Origin: Salinigranum salinum
GTDB taxonomy: Archaea > Halobacteriota > Halobacteria > Halobacteriales > Haloferacaceae
Direction of reading: 5' to 3'
DNA: 64,000 nt
Assembly: GCF_009176545.1 (NCBI RefSeq)
Contig: NZ_VTOJ01000001.1
Coordinates: 1,612,001 to 1,676,000, forward strand
In this document: positions 17,287 through 25,445 of the stretch, piece after piece
Numbering within the stretch: the stretch's first letter is position 1
Layout: each line of letters opens with the position of its first letter
Notes under the pieces: generated by a model
What the model was told of the DNA's origin: nothing
The model's database searches: none
Seen by the model: the letters and a program-made list of their open reading frames with translations, nothing else
Program-made: the position numbers and the translations under genes

Positions 17287-17811
17287 ATGACAGAGACAGA
17301 GAGACCGGGCGTCACGACGGGGCAGTCAGAGAGCGAGACCACACACGAGCCGTGGTACACGCGTCGTCGGGGCATCGTGATCATCGGGTTCTACGCCGTG
17401 TTGACGGCGTTCGCGGGGCTGATCGCCATGGGGTACACCGATCCGGTCCTCGTCGAGGAGAGCTCGTACTACCAGGAGAACCCGATCGCGATCCCGCCGT
17501 ACATCTACGTCTACGCGTTCATGGGGGCGATGGCGTACGTGTTCACGACGCTCCTCGTCAACGTCGACGCCGATACGAAGACGATCGCCCGCATCGGCCT
17601 CCGCGTACCCGCCGCGCTGTTGCTCGTGACCGGCGTCTACCTCCTCGGGTCGATGCTCGAACTTGTTCCGGGGACGCCGGCCGAGAAGGCGGGCCTGGCG
17701 TTCCTGGTCGGGCTGTTCGTCAAGCACGCCCTGAAGGGGCTCTCGACGATCTCGATGCGGATGTATCCCGGCGAGCCGAAAGAGCTGTTCAGGGAGCGTC
17801 CGGGGACCTGA
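17287..17811 (+). CDS. Membrane protein, function unknown
   Basis: A 174-residue protein with an N-terminal hydrophilic tail and four probable helices (GIVIIGFYAVLTAFAGLIAMG, IYVYAFMGAMAYVFTTLLV, PAALLLVTGVYLLGSML, AGLAFLVGLFVKHAL). A strong Shine-Dalgarno-like GGAGGGGG lies 7 bases before the ATG, which is unusual in this mostly leaderless neighbourhood. The promoter region carries the half-sites CGTGT, ACACG and CGTGT (17242-17268), a possible operator. No family recognised. Confidence 0.72.
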   Translation: MTETERPGVTTGQSESETTHEPWYTRRRGIVIIGFYAVLTAFAGLIAMGYTDPVLVEESSYYQENPIAIPPYIYVYAFMGAMAYVFTTLLVNVDADTKTIARIGLRVPAALLLVTGVYLLGSMLELVPGTPAEKAGLAFLVGLFVKHALKGLSTISMRMYPGEPKELFRERPGT

Positions 17812-17917
17812 GACGGATTCGCTGGCAGGTAAAGCGGGACGCGTCTCGGTTCGTACACGCGAGCGGCGGGTGATGACGGCGGAGCCAGACCCGGCCCCGA
17901 CGACCGATCCGAACGCT

Positions 17918-19432
17918 TTAGTCGGAGTCGACCGGCCCGCCGCCCTCGTTCGCTCCGCTGTCCGTCGTTCCGTCCGTGTCCTCGGCCAGCTCGGACACCG
18001 CGGCGTCGACGAGCGTGACGCCGTCGACGTCGGTGACGACGATCCGCTCGCTCTCGCCGGACCAGATCGGCTCCGTCGCGCCCCAGGACACCACGCCGGG
18101 CCGTTCGGGGACGTCTCCCGTGACGAGCGTGAGCGACGCGCCCGGGGCGATCCCGACGCCCCAGTCGAAGGTGTACTCGTGACCGCGGTCGCTCCGAACC
18201 GTGACCCCGGAGAGGTCGAACTGTCTCTCGCCGGGGTTCTCGAACACGACGGTCTCTCGACCGAGATCGCGCACCCCGGAGGGGAGGACGGTGATCCGGT
18301 CGATCAGGAGGTCGTCGGAGCGGGAGTCGTCGTCGCGGTCGGTGTCGTCCCAGTCGGTCTCGATGCCGGGGTCCTCGATCGCGACCTGGACGGTCAGCAC
18401 GAGGATCAGCACGCCGACGGTCGCGACCACGAGTCGGGTGAACGGGGTGATCGGTCCACGGACCGGGACGAGCGCCTCGTCCGATCCCACCACGCCGGTG
18501 TCGGTGCCGACCGTGAGCGTCACCGACGCGGGACCGGCGGCGTCGAACGTGTAGGTGACTGTCGGCCCCGTCCGGTCGGTCTCCCCGTCGCCGTCGAAGT
18601 CCCACTCGTACGTGATGGGGCGGTCTCGGGGGAGATTCGTGGCCGACGCCTCGAACGTGACGGAGTCACCGACCGTCGGCCGCTCGGGCGTGAACGAGAC
18701 GGAGACGTCCGGCGATGGCGTCTCGGTCGGTGTCGGCGTGGGGGTGGCCGTCGGCGTCTCGGTCGGTGTCGGCGTTGGCGTCTCGGTCGGTGTCGGCGTT
18801 GGCGTGGCGGTCGGTGTCGGCGTGGTAGTGGCGGTCGGTGTGGCCGTCGGTGTCTCGGTCGGCGTAGCCGTCGCGGTCGGTGTGGCCGTCGCGGTCGGTG
18901 TGGCAGTCGGCGTCGGCGTGGCAGTCGGCGTCGGCGTTAACGGTTCGACCGCGACGGAACAGGCGTGCCACAGGTCGGGTGAGTTCTGGTCGTCTTCGCC
19001 CCGGTACGCGGGCCACAGGACCCAGGTACCCCCGGAGACGGTGATCTCGGTGTCGACGGAGACGATCTCGCCTTCCTCGAGCGAACTCCCGCCGGCTGTC
19101 CGTCCGTACGCCCCGTCTCCCTCCGGACTTTCGGTGCTCACGAAGACGCCTTCGTCGGTGAAGTTGAACGGGTCGCTGTCGACGTTCCGCAGCGAGAACG
19201 TCACTCGAAGTTCGTCGCCCGCGCGGACCGGGTCCGTCGGCGCGATCACGAGGAAGCTCCCGAGCTCGAGTTCGTGGTCGGTCGGGTCCGATCCCTGGGA
19301 CGAACACACGACGTTGGCGCGCTGTTGCTGTGCGTCGGCCACCCCCCAGAGCACGCTACAGCACAGGACGAGGACGACGAGTCGACTGGCGACGGTCAGC
19401 CAGCGCGCTCGTCTCTCGGTGTCTGTGGACAC
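17918..19432 (-). CDS. Secreted/membrane protein with TP-rich linker, PKD domain and lamin-tail domain
   Basis: Surface protein of about 504 residues: an N-terminal membrane segment or signal (RLVVLVLCCSVLWGVADA), a beta-sandwich resembling CARDB-type modules (VRAGDELRVTFSLRNVDSDPFNF), a Thr-Pro linker of about 75 residues, a PKD domain (ITYEWDFDGDGETDRTGPTVTYTF), a membrane helix (TPFTRLVVATVGVLILVLTVQVAI) and a C-terminal lamin-tail (LTD) domain (RETVVFENPGERQFDLSGVTV...GASLTLVTG). The LTD may therefore lie on the other side of the membrane from the PKD. The GTG at 19432 is preferred because the TATA-like box at 19470-19479 is too close to the ATG at 19462. Role: envelope structure or adhesion. 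Confidence 0.75.
   Translation of the reverse strand: MSTDTERRARWLTVASRLVVLVLCCSVLWGVADAQQQRANVVCSSQGSDPTDHELELGSFLVIAPTDPVRAGDELRVTFSLRNVDSDPFNFTDEGVFVSTESPEGDGAYGRTAGGSSLEEGEIVSVDTEITVSGGTWVLWPAYRGEDDQNSPDLWHACSVAVEPLTPTPTATPTPTATPTATATPTATATPTETPTATPTATTTPTPTATPTPTPTETPTPTPTETPTATPTPTPTETPSPDVSVSFTPERPTVGDSVTFEASATNLPRDRPITYEWDFDGDGETDRTGPTVTYTFDAAGPASVTLTVGTDTGVVGSDEALVPVRGPITPFTRLVVATVGVLILVLTVQVAIEDPGIETDWDDTDRDDDSRSDDLLIDRITVLPSGVRDLGRETVVFENPGERQFDLSGVTVRSDRGHEYTFDWGVGIAPGASLTLVTGDVPERPGVVSWGATEPIWSGESERIVVTDVDGVTLVDAAVSELAEDTDGTTDSGANEGGGPVDSD
18714..18942. repeat. Thr-Pro linker low-complexity repeat
   Basis: About 230 bases of degenerate GGTGTCGGCGT/GGTGTGGCCGT-type units that encode a PT-A-T-PT-E-T linker on the minus strand. 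Such tracts are prone to slippage, and length could differ among strains. Confidence 0.8.
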
Positions 19433-19469
19433 GGATCCGGTCTCCGTCCGGACAGAGAACACCTAGACG

Positions 19470-19479
19470 CATATACATG
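19470..19479 (-). promoter_or_regulatory. TATA-like box of PKD/LTD gene
   Basis: CATGTATATG on the minus strand. Its position suits a start at the GTG 19432 and is too near to the ATG at 19462. Confidence 0.4.
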
Positions 19480-19518
19480 ATCGGAGGTGACAGCGGCACC
19501 GACTGTCGGGGCTGGAGG

Positions 19519-19590
19519 GAACGTCGAGTCCGGATCGAACGTCGAATCGGGATCGAACGTCGAATCGGGACCGAACGTCTGGTCCGGACG
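19519..19590. repeat. Four 18-base tandem repeats
   Basis: Units GAACGTCGAATCGGGATC-like at 19519, 19537, 19555 and 19573, the middle two differing by one base and the outer ones by three or more. They lie in the 158-base gap after the copper radical oxidase gene. Confidence 0.75.
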
Positions 19591-19620
19591 GATCGTCGAC
19601 GCCCGAACCGACCGGCCGCC

Positions 19621-21195
19621 TCACGCGTCCGTCGTCGGGCCGATCCGGACGAACGGTGCCTCGGATGGAACGCCGTCGCGGAGGACGAACAGCAGGTAGT
19701 AGCCGGGCGGCAGGAGGTTCGGCTCGTCGGGGACAGACAGCGCGAGGACACCGTCGCGTCGGTCGTCGATCGGGAGTTCGACGAGGCGCTGGTCGGTGTT
19801 GAGACAGTGCGTCGTCGACGACTGCCGGATCACGACGACCTCGTCCACGTCGGCCGCGTCCGGCGTCTCGACCTCGAAGGGTTGCCCGTAGTCGACGTGG
19901 TCGGGGGCGGTGTCGACGGTCGGTCGCGGCCCCCTGAACAGGTACGGCGGCCGGTACGTCTCGATCCGGAGTTCGTCGACCCGGCGCGCCGGATTGCTCC
20001 CTGCCGTGAGGACCCGCCCGTCGGGGAGCAACAGCGCGTTCGAGTGGTAGAGTCGGTCGACGGCCATCTCGGCGAGCCGCGTCCACGTCTCGGTCTCGGG
20101 GTCGAACAGTTCGGCCTCGTGGACGGCGTTCGGTGCCGGCGCGACCTCACCCGTCTCGGGGTCGTAACCAGCGTCGTGGACGTGGCCCTTCTTGCCAGTC
20201 CGACCGCCCATCACGAACACGGAGCCGTCGGGGAGCAGGACGGCGTACGCGTAGTACCGGGCGTGAGCCATCGGCTCGACGGACCGCCACCGGGGCGTCG
20301 GTGCGCCGAGGTCGATGAGCTCGGTGTTGGCGACCGCCTCGTCCCCCGTCGGCGTCCCTCCGCCCGCGAGGAGCACGCGTGGGCGGTAGTCGTCCTCCGG
20401 TCGCAGGGGGAGGAGGACGGACGCGCCCTCCTCGCGCTCCTGTTCGTTGGGGAGACCGTAGTCAGTCCACTCGCACGTCTCCAGGTCGAGGACCGCCGTC
20501 GGGAACGCACCCAGCGAGAACGGGAACGTGTAGTGGGTGTTGTACGATCCCGCGTAGAAGACGGTGCCGTCGGGGAGGAGGTGTAGTCGCGGGTACAGCG
20601 GGAGCCACCGGCCGGCACCGCGAACGACCTGCCACCCCTCGCCCGGCGTGTACCGCTCGAGTTTGCGGAGGACGACCCACGGTGGATACTTGCTGAACCC
20701 GGCCGCGGTCAACACGCTCCCGTCGCCGAGCGTCACCAGCGTCGGATACCACCGACCGGCGTGGAGGTCCTGTACCCGCGTCCACCGCTCGTCGTCGGGG
20801 TCGAAGACGTACGCCTGATCGAGGCCGCTGAACGGCGGGAAGGCGGGCTCCTCGGGCAGCCCCGGGATGGCTGACAGGTCGGGCAGGGGGATGCCGCCGT
20901 CGTAGCGGTACGTGCCGCCCGCGGCGAGGAGTCGACCGTCGGCGAGGAACGTGTGGCCGACGCAGAAGAGGTCGCCGCCCAGCTCCTGCTCGACGACCTC
21001 GACGGTGCCGCTCTGTGGGTCGAACAGCTCCGCGGGGTGTGGGTCGTGGAGGTGGTACTCGTCGTTGCCCGAGCCGCCGAAGGCGAGCACCTTCCCGGTG
21101 TGTAACAGGGCGATGTGGATCGGGAGGTGTTCGAATCGGTGTTCGACGGGCTCCCACTCCCCGCGCTCCGCCGGTGGACCGGTGTCGTCTGGCAT
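19621..21195 (-). CDS. Galactose oxidase-like copper radical oxidase (kelch + DUF1929)
   Basis: Seven-bladed kelch enzyme of the galactose oxidase / glyoxal oxidase type, 524 residues, with a C-terminal Ig-like DUF1929 domain (from about 415). All cofactor residues of galactose oxidase have counterparts: C78 in DLFCVGH and Y150 in GRWYPTL (the Tyr-Cys crosslink), Y383-H384 in RLYHSNALLLPDGRV, and H463 in STTHCLNTDQR. Kelch motifs such as LLPDGSVFVMGGR recur. It should oxidise a primary alcohol or aldehyde with O2, making H2O2. No Sec or Tat signal is visible at this start (MPDDTGPP), odd for a family that is usually secreted. A longer start reading upstream gives no signal either. TATA box GCTTATACGA lies at 21223-21232. 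The substrate is unknown. Confidence 0.9.
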   Translation of the reverse strand: MPDDTGPPAERGEWEPVEHRFEHLPIHIALLHTGKVLAFGGSGNDEYHLHDPHPAELFDPQSGTVEVVEQELGGDLFCVGHTFLADGRLLAAGGTYRYDGGIPLPDLSAIPGLPEEPAFPPFSGLDQAYVFDPDDERWTRVQDLHAGRWYPTLVTLGDGSVLTAAGFSKYPPWVVLRKLERYTPGEGWQVVRGAGRWLPLYPRLHLLPDGTVFYAGSYNTHYTFPFSLGAFPTAVLDLETCEWTDYGLPNEQEREEGASVLLPLRPEDDYRPRVLLAGGGTPTGDEAVANTELIDLGAPTPRWRSVEPMAHARYYAYAVLLPDGSVFVMGGRTGKKGHVHDAGYDPETGEVAPAPNAVHEAELFDPETETWTRLAEMAVDRLYHSNALLLPDGRVLTAGSNPARRVDELRIETYRPPYLFRGPRPTVDTAPDHVDYGQPFEVETPDAADVDEVVVIRQSSTTHCLNTDQRLVELPIDDRRDGVLALSVPDEPNLLPPGYYLLFVLRDGVPSEAPFVRIGPTTDA

Positions 21196-21222
21196 CTCCA
21201 ACGAGTTAGAACGTCTACAGGT

Positions 21223-21232
21223 CGTATAAGCG
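21223..21232 (-). promoter_or_regulatory. TATA box of copper radical oxidase gene
   Basis: GCTTATACGA on the minus strand, centred about 32 bases before the ATG at 21195. Confidence 0.5.
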
Positions 21233-21292
21233 TATGCCTCCGGTGGCGACCGTCGGCGGGAGTGGTTTCGTCCTCCCCGCCGTTGGTGGAGT

Positions 21293-21808
21293 ATGTTCGA
21301 TGCACGTGCGCGCCAGTATCTCGCCGCCGCGCCGCTCGGTCGGCTGGCGACGGCCGACGTCGCGGCCCGTCCCCACGTCGTCCCTGTCTGTTTCGCGCTC
21401 GTCGGGGACGACCTCGTCACGCCGATCGACGAGAAACCGAAGGCCACCGCCGTCGACGACCTGCGGCGGCTCAGGGACGTCGCCGAGAACCCACGGGTGG
21501 CGCTGGTGGTCGACCACTACGCCGACGACTGGTCCCGGCTCGGCTGGCTCCTGGTGCGTGGGACGGCCGTCCGGGTCGATCCCGACGACTCGTTCCACCC
21601 CAGAGGGGTGACCGCGCTCCGGGCCAAGTACGACCAGTACGCGGACCACGCGCTCGAGGAACGGCCGCTCCTCCGGATAGAGCCCGCGAGCGTCCTGACG
21701 TGGGGGCGTCTCTCACATCCGACCGACGCGGGTGAACGCGACGGCGAGAGCACGGGGTCGTTCGACGACGGCAGCAGCGAGGGCGAAGACTCGACAGGGA
21801 CGAGATGA
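21293..21808 (+). CDS. PPOX-class (FMN-split-barrel) probable F420-dependent protein
   Basis: A split-barrel flavin- or F420-binding protein of 171 residues. Marks are GRLATADVAARPHVVPVCFALVGDDLVTPIDEKPK at the N terminus, NPRVALVVDHYADDW, LLVRGTAVRV and the late RIEPASVLTW. These match the PPOX-class 'probable F420-dependent' group known from actinobacteria and haloarchaea. Members reduce or oxidise small substrates with F420 or bind haem-like ligands. The last 30 residues are acidic and disordered. It diverges from the copper radical oxidase gene with about 97 bases between them. Confidence 0.82.
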   Translation: MFDARARQYLAAAPLGRLATADVAARPHVVPVCFALVGDDLVTPIDEKPKATAVDDLRRLRDVAENPRVALVVDHYADDWSRLGWLLVRGTAVRVDPDDSFHPRGVTALRAKYDQYADHALEERPLLRIEPASVLTWGRLSHPTDAGERDGESTGSFDDGSSEGEDSTGTR

Positions 21809-21869
21809 ATCGACGGCGCGGGCGTCGAGCGCGAGCGCGACCTGGGCCGTGGACGAGAGCGTCCCTCGA

Positions 21870-22454
21870 TCAGTCGTCGACGAGCGATCCCATGACCGCT
21901 TCGGCAGTCGCGGGCGTGTCGAAGTCGTGGAAGTGTTCGCCCTTCTCCTTCGTGAGGACGTTGAGGGCGGCCGCGGCACCGTCGCCGGCGGAGATCACCG
22001 CCTGCCACTCCTCGGCGCGGACCATCGCGCCGGTGGCGTAGGCGTTCTCGACGGAGGTCTCCATCGTGACGTCGACGTCGACGACGTCGTCGTCGGTGAA
22101 CGCACAGCCGAGGTCTTCGGCGAGGTCACGGTTCGCCCCCGTCGCGAGCACGACGTAGTCGGCGGTGTGTTCGTCGCCCTCCGCGGTGACGGTGAACCCG
22201 TCGTCGGTCGCGTCGATCGCCGTCACTTCGGCGTCCTGGTGTCGGTCGACGCCGAAGTCGTCGACCTGTTCGCGAAGGACCGCGAGGTAGTTCGAGCCGT
22301 CGATGGAGCCGATGCCGGGGTAGTTGAACAGGTGGGCCTTGTGCATCCACGTCCCGTCGGTGTCGAAGACGGCGGTGTCGAGTCCGTTCTTCGCGGTGAA
22401 CAGTGCGGCGCTGAGGCCGGCGGGGCCGCCGCCGACGACGAGTACGTCCGTCAT
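21870..22454 (-). CDS. Single-domain FAD-dependent oxidoreductase, thioredoxin-reductase-like
   Basis: A 194-residue flavoprotein with the FAD dinucleotide motif GGGPAG (8-13) and thioredoxin-reductase-like features (WMHKAHLFNYPGIGSIDGSNYL, YVVLATGA, TSVENAYATGAMV...ISAGDGAAAALNVL). True thioredoxin reductases are about 310-330 residues. The NADPH domain with its CxxC is absent, and no frameshift is visible, so this is a genuinely short form found as a haloarchaeal subfamily. It cannot work as a thioredoxin reductase alone and may receive electrons from another protein or act as a sensor. Confidence 0.85.
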   Translation of the reverse strand: MTDVLVVGGGPAGLSAALFTAKNGLDTAVFDTDGTWMHKAHLFNYPGIGSIDGSNYLAVLREQVDDFGVDRHQDAEVTAIDATDDGFTVTAEGDEHTADYVVLATGANRDLAEDLGCAFTDDDVVDVDVTMETSVENAYATGAMVRAEEWQAVISAGDGAAAALNVLTKEKGEHFHDFDTPATAEAVMGSLVDD

Positions 22455-22523
22455 ATGCGAGTGGCCGTCCTCCAGCAGGATAAAACCCGGAGGGAGTGGT
22501 AGCCGGACGGCACAGCCGCGGTC

Positions 22524-23330
22524 TCAGACCGGATCGGAGTACCACTCGGAGTCGTCGTCGAGGTCGAGGTCGTCGTCCTCGGTCGTGAGCTGGACGTACG
22601 CGCGGGAGACGACGGCGACGCCGAAAACGGTCGTCACCACGCCGAGCACGAGGCCGACGAGCGTCGCGAGGATCGGGGGGCCGGCGAGTCCGACGAGCCC
22701 GCCGATCGCCGCGACGAAGACCCCGACGACGAACACCACCAGCGCGAGCGTGAACAGTTCGAGCCGGTGACCCGAGGTGAGCTCCCAGCTCGCGGCGAGG
22801 GCGTCGAGGAAGTTCTCGTCTTCGACGGCGATCTCCTGACGGACGAAGAGGAACGAGATCGCGAGGAAGATCCCGGGGACGATCAAAAAGAGGAGACCGA
22901 CGCCGACCAGGATCAGGACGACGACGCCACCGACGAAGCCGTTGAGCGTGGCCACGACGATGTTCCGGCTGACGAACTCCCGCGGGATCGACGCCGTCTC
23001 GTCGCTGACGAGGGTGCGGACGGCGACGATCCGGATCGCCTCGGCGACGAACGCGAGCACGACCACCAGCACGAACGCGACGGACAGCGGCACCGGGAGC
23101 GCGAGCGGGGTCTGTTCGGCACCGGGAAGCGCCGTGGGACCGGCCACCGCGTCGGGGGGGAGCTGGTCGAGCTGTCGCTGCAGCACGCGAGTCGCGGCGG
23201 CCGAGAGCGTCTGTCCGGCGACCGAGTCGATCAGACCGAACACGAGGAAGACGAGCATGAGGACCAGTCCGTTCCGTTCGAGGGTCCGACTCAAACCGTC
23301 GGAGAGGGCCTTCGTGATATCCAGGGACAT
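22524..23330 (-). CDS. Haloarchaeal multi-pass membrane protein (DUF7847-like)
   Basis: A 268-residue membrane protein with about six helices (LVLMLVFLVFGLIDSVAG, VAFVLVVVLAFVAEAI, VVVLILVGVGLLFLIVPGIFLAISFLFV, LFTLALVVFVVGVFVAAIGGLVGLAG). The mid-chain pattern VPGIFLAISFLFVRQEIAVEDENFLDALAASWELTSGHRLELF is typical of the glycerophosphodiester-phosphodiesterase-membrane-like/DUF7847 group. The C-terminal tail is acidic. Function unknown. Confidence 0.8.
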   Translation of the reverse strand: MSLDITKALSDGLSRTLERNGLVLMLVFLVFGLIDSVAGQTLSAAATRVLQRQLDQLPPDAVAGPTALPGAEQTPLALPVPLSVAFVLVVVLAFVAEAIRIVAVRTLVSDETASIPREFVSRNIVVATLNGFVGGVVVLILVGVGLLFLIVPGIFLAISFLFVRQEIAVEDENFLDALAASWELTSGHRLELFTLALVVFVVGVFVAAIGGLVGLAGPPILATLVGLVLGVVTTVFGVAVVSRAYVQLTTEDDDLDLDDDSEWYSDPV

Positions 23331-23458
23331 CGGTTACACGTACCGGATCGCACGTCGGCGTGTTAACGATTGCTGGTCGGGAGACCGTCGACGACAGCCC
23401 CCTCGTCACGACGGGAGCCGGCGTCGACGCGTCTCGAGTCTCGAGTCTCAACGCCCGG

Positions 23459-25135
23459 TCACGCGGCCCGAACCGGTTCCGCGCCGACACGCCGGGCCGT
23501 CTCGTTCTGGGCCTCGGCGACCCAGGCTGGTGGAGTGAGTGGCTCGTCCTCGGTCGGACGATGTGTGACGTCGATCCGGACGGTCGAACCGGTCGACGGA
23601 TGCTGGTACCGGGCACTGAGATCGGTGACGAGCCCCTCGGGGGTGACGGTGGTGGTCGCCCGGTAGTCGTTCGTCTCCCCCGCGAACTCGGCGGGCTGGC
23701 CGGTCGCCGTCACCCGGTAGCGGACGGTCCCGTCGAGCGTCACGCGCTCGACCCGGCTGTCGGGGGTGTTCAACGAGGTGCCGATCACGGCGCGCGAGAG
23801 CGCCGCCAGTCTGTCCGACCCGGACTGGCGGTCGGACGCGAGCACGTGACGGTACGTCGTCACGCCATCGACGGTCGTTCGCCGGTACTCTCCGCCGGCG
23901 TCGCCGTACGCGTCGAGGCGGTACGTCGTCGTCCCGTTCCCGGACTCCGCGGCGGTCGTCCGATCGACGCGGTACCGGTAGTTCCCCCGGGCGTCCACGT
24001 GGAGCTCGACGCGGCTCTCGTCGTCGTCGCCGAGGGCGGCCTGACGTGCGACGAGACTCGTCCGGCGGCGCGGACCCGACACGGTGACGACCGTCGACGA
24101 CGGGCCGCGCCCGGCGGCTGCGACGTGCGCGTCGACGAGCGCGTCGACGTCGGTCACGGCGTCCTCGGAGAGTCCCGGCGGGGGGTCGACCAGTCGGGCG
24201 TCCGATTCGGCGAGTGCCGCCCACGAGCCGGGCTTCAGCCCGGCCGACTCGATCGTGGACGCGTCGACGACCGGGTCGGCTCCCTCGTCGATCGGCGCCG
24301 ACCCGGCGAGACCGCCGAGCACGACCACGACGCCGAGCCCGAGGACGGCGACGCCGACGCTGGCCGCGACGAGCCCGGGACGGACGCGTTCGGTCCGGGG
24401 GCGCTGGACTAGACCGAGAACAGCCCCGTCCCACCACCCCGCCAGGCTCCGGCGATCCTCGGCGCTTCGTTCGTCGCCGCTCGCGCTCCGTTCGTCGCCG
24501 CTCGCACTCCGTTCGTCACCATCCGCACTCCGTTCGTCGCCGTCCGCACTCCGTGCGTCTTCGCGGTCGTCGCTCCCATTCCCGTCCTCGTCGGGGTCGT
24601 CACTCGCACCGCTCTCGTCCTCACTGCTGTCGTCGCGTGCGTCGCCGCGTCCATCGTCGCCGTCGGCAGTGGCGGCGGCGGAACGACTGGCGCTGTCGGT
24701 CCCCTCGGGGTCGCCACCGCCGGCGTCGCCCGTGTCGGTCCGAGTACCGGGCGGCCGCCCCGGTTCCTCCTCGGTGAGATCGAGACCGAACTGGTCGCGG
24801 TACACGGCGTTCGCCGTCTCGCGGTCGAGACCGTAGAGGAGTCGGTTCCGGAGGTCGTCGGGCCCGACCACGCGCGCGTTCACTTCCCGTGCCCTCTCCC
24901 GGACCGCCGGCGTGTCGAACGGAACGACGAGATCGTCGACGGGATCCGACGGCGTCCCGGCGACGGCGACGGACATCAGGCGGGTCGTACCTCCCTTCTC
25001 GACACGGATCACGCGACCCTCACGGGACGTCTCCCACCCGCCGGCGGCGAAGAGCGCGGCGACGAACGCCGCCTGCGTCGCCGGTGGCTGGTCTCGGAAC
25101 CGACGGGCGAACGCCGCCCGGGAGGGGACGCTCAT
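23459..25135 (-). CDS. Nuclease-like domain fused to disordered linker, membrane helix and outer domain
   Basis: A 558-residue protein with three parts. The first about 125 residues (SREGRVIRVEKGGTTRLMSVAV...VVPFDTPAVRERAREVNARVVGPDDLRNRLLYGLDRE) look like the restriction-endonuclease-like (Mrr/PD-(D/E)xK) domains of haloarchaeal membrane proteins. Next is a Ser/Asp/Glu-rich linker of about 110 residues that includes several RSADGDE-type 7-residue repeats. A single membrane helix (VAASVGVAVLGLGVVVVLGG) then leads to a 230-residue outer domain with beta-rich TTVDGVTTYRHVL and YRATTTVTPEG stretches. The start MSVPSRAAFARRF at 25135 was preferred. Role unknown. An inner-face sensor of nucleic acid or nucleotide coupled to an outer lipoprotein-like domain is possible. 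Confidence 0.72.
   Translation of the reverse strand: MSVPSRAAFARRFRDQPPATQAAFVAALFAAGGWETSREGRVIRVEKGGTTRLMSVAVAGTPSDPVDDLVVPFDTPAVRERAREVNARVVGPDDLRNRLLYGLDRETANAVYRDQFGLDLTEEEPGRPPGTRTDTGDAGGGDPEGTDSASRSAAATADGDDGRGDARDDSSEDESGASDDPDEDGNGSDDREDARSADGDERSADGDERSASGDERSASGDERSAEDRRSLAGWWDGAVLGLVQRPRTERVRPGLVAASVGVAVLGLGVVVVLGGLAGSAPIDEGADPVVDASTIESAGLKPGSWAALAESDARLVDPPPGLSEDAVTDVDALVDAHVAAAGRGPSSTVVTVSGPRRRTSLVARQAALGDDDESRVELHVDARGNYRYRVDRTTAAESGNGTTTYRLDAYGDAGGEYRRTTVDGVTTYRHVLASDRQSGSDRLAALSRAVIGTSLNTPDSRVERVTLDGTVRYRVTATGQPAEFAGETNDYRATTTVTPEGLVTDLSARYQHPSTGSTVRIDVTHRPTEDEPLTPPAWVAEAQNETARRVGAEPVRAA
24463..24560. repeat. In-gene 21-base tandem repeat (RSADGDE units)
   Basis: Four to five copies of a 21-base unit (7 residues: RSADGDE, RSASGDE) within the linker of the preceding gene. 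Because 21 is a multiple of 3, gains and losses keep the frame. Confidence 0.75.
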
Positions 25136-25445
25136 CCCCAGGGATACGCGTGTGACGGGTACAAACGTTTGGGGGTCTGACGCGCCGACGACACGGAACC
25201 CGCACGCGCGAACGGCGTCGGACACGGCGAACGGATCGCCCGAGTGCGTTCGAGGTGGATACGAACCCGACCGACACGAGTGGGAGAGTCGAACGCAGTG
25301 ACCGATCCGAGGCTGTTCGACCCGAGGTCGTCGGTGGCTGTCGACGACGGGTGTCGGGATCCGTCTCGTCCGGTCTGTCGTGAGTCACTGCCGGACGTCG
25401 CCGGAACGGTCGGCGGAGTACGGTAGACAGTTACACCGGGACGTC

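Noticed and set aside
18555..19466. Plus-strand frame with long GVGVGV stretches
   Set aside because: It is the complement of the Thr-Pro linker of the PKD/LTD protein, not a silk-like or elastin-like gene.
21870..22454. Frameshifted full-length thioredoxin reductase
   Set aside because: The neighbouring bases on both sides do not carry NADPH-domain or CxxC motifs in another frame.
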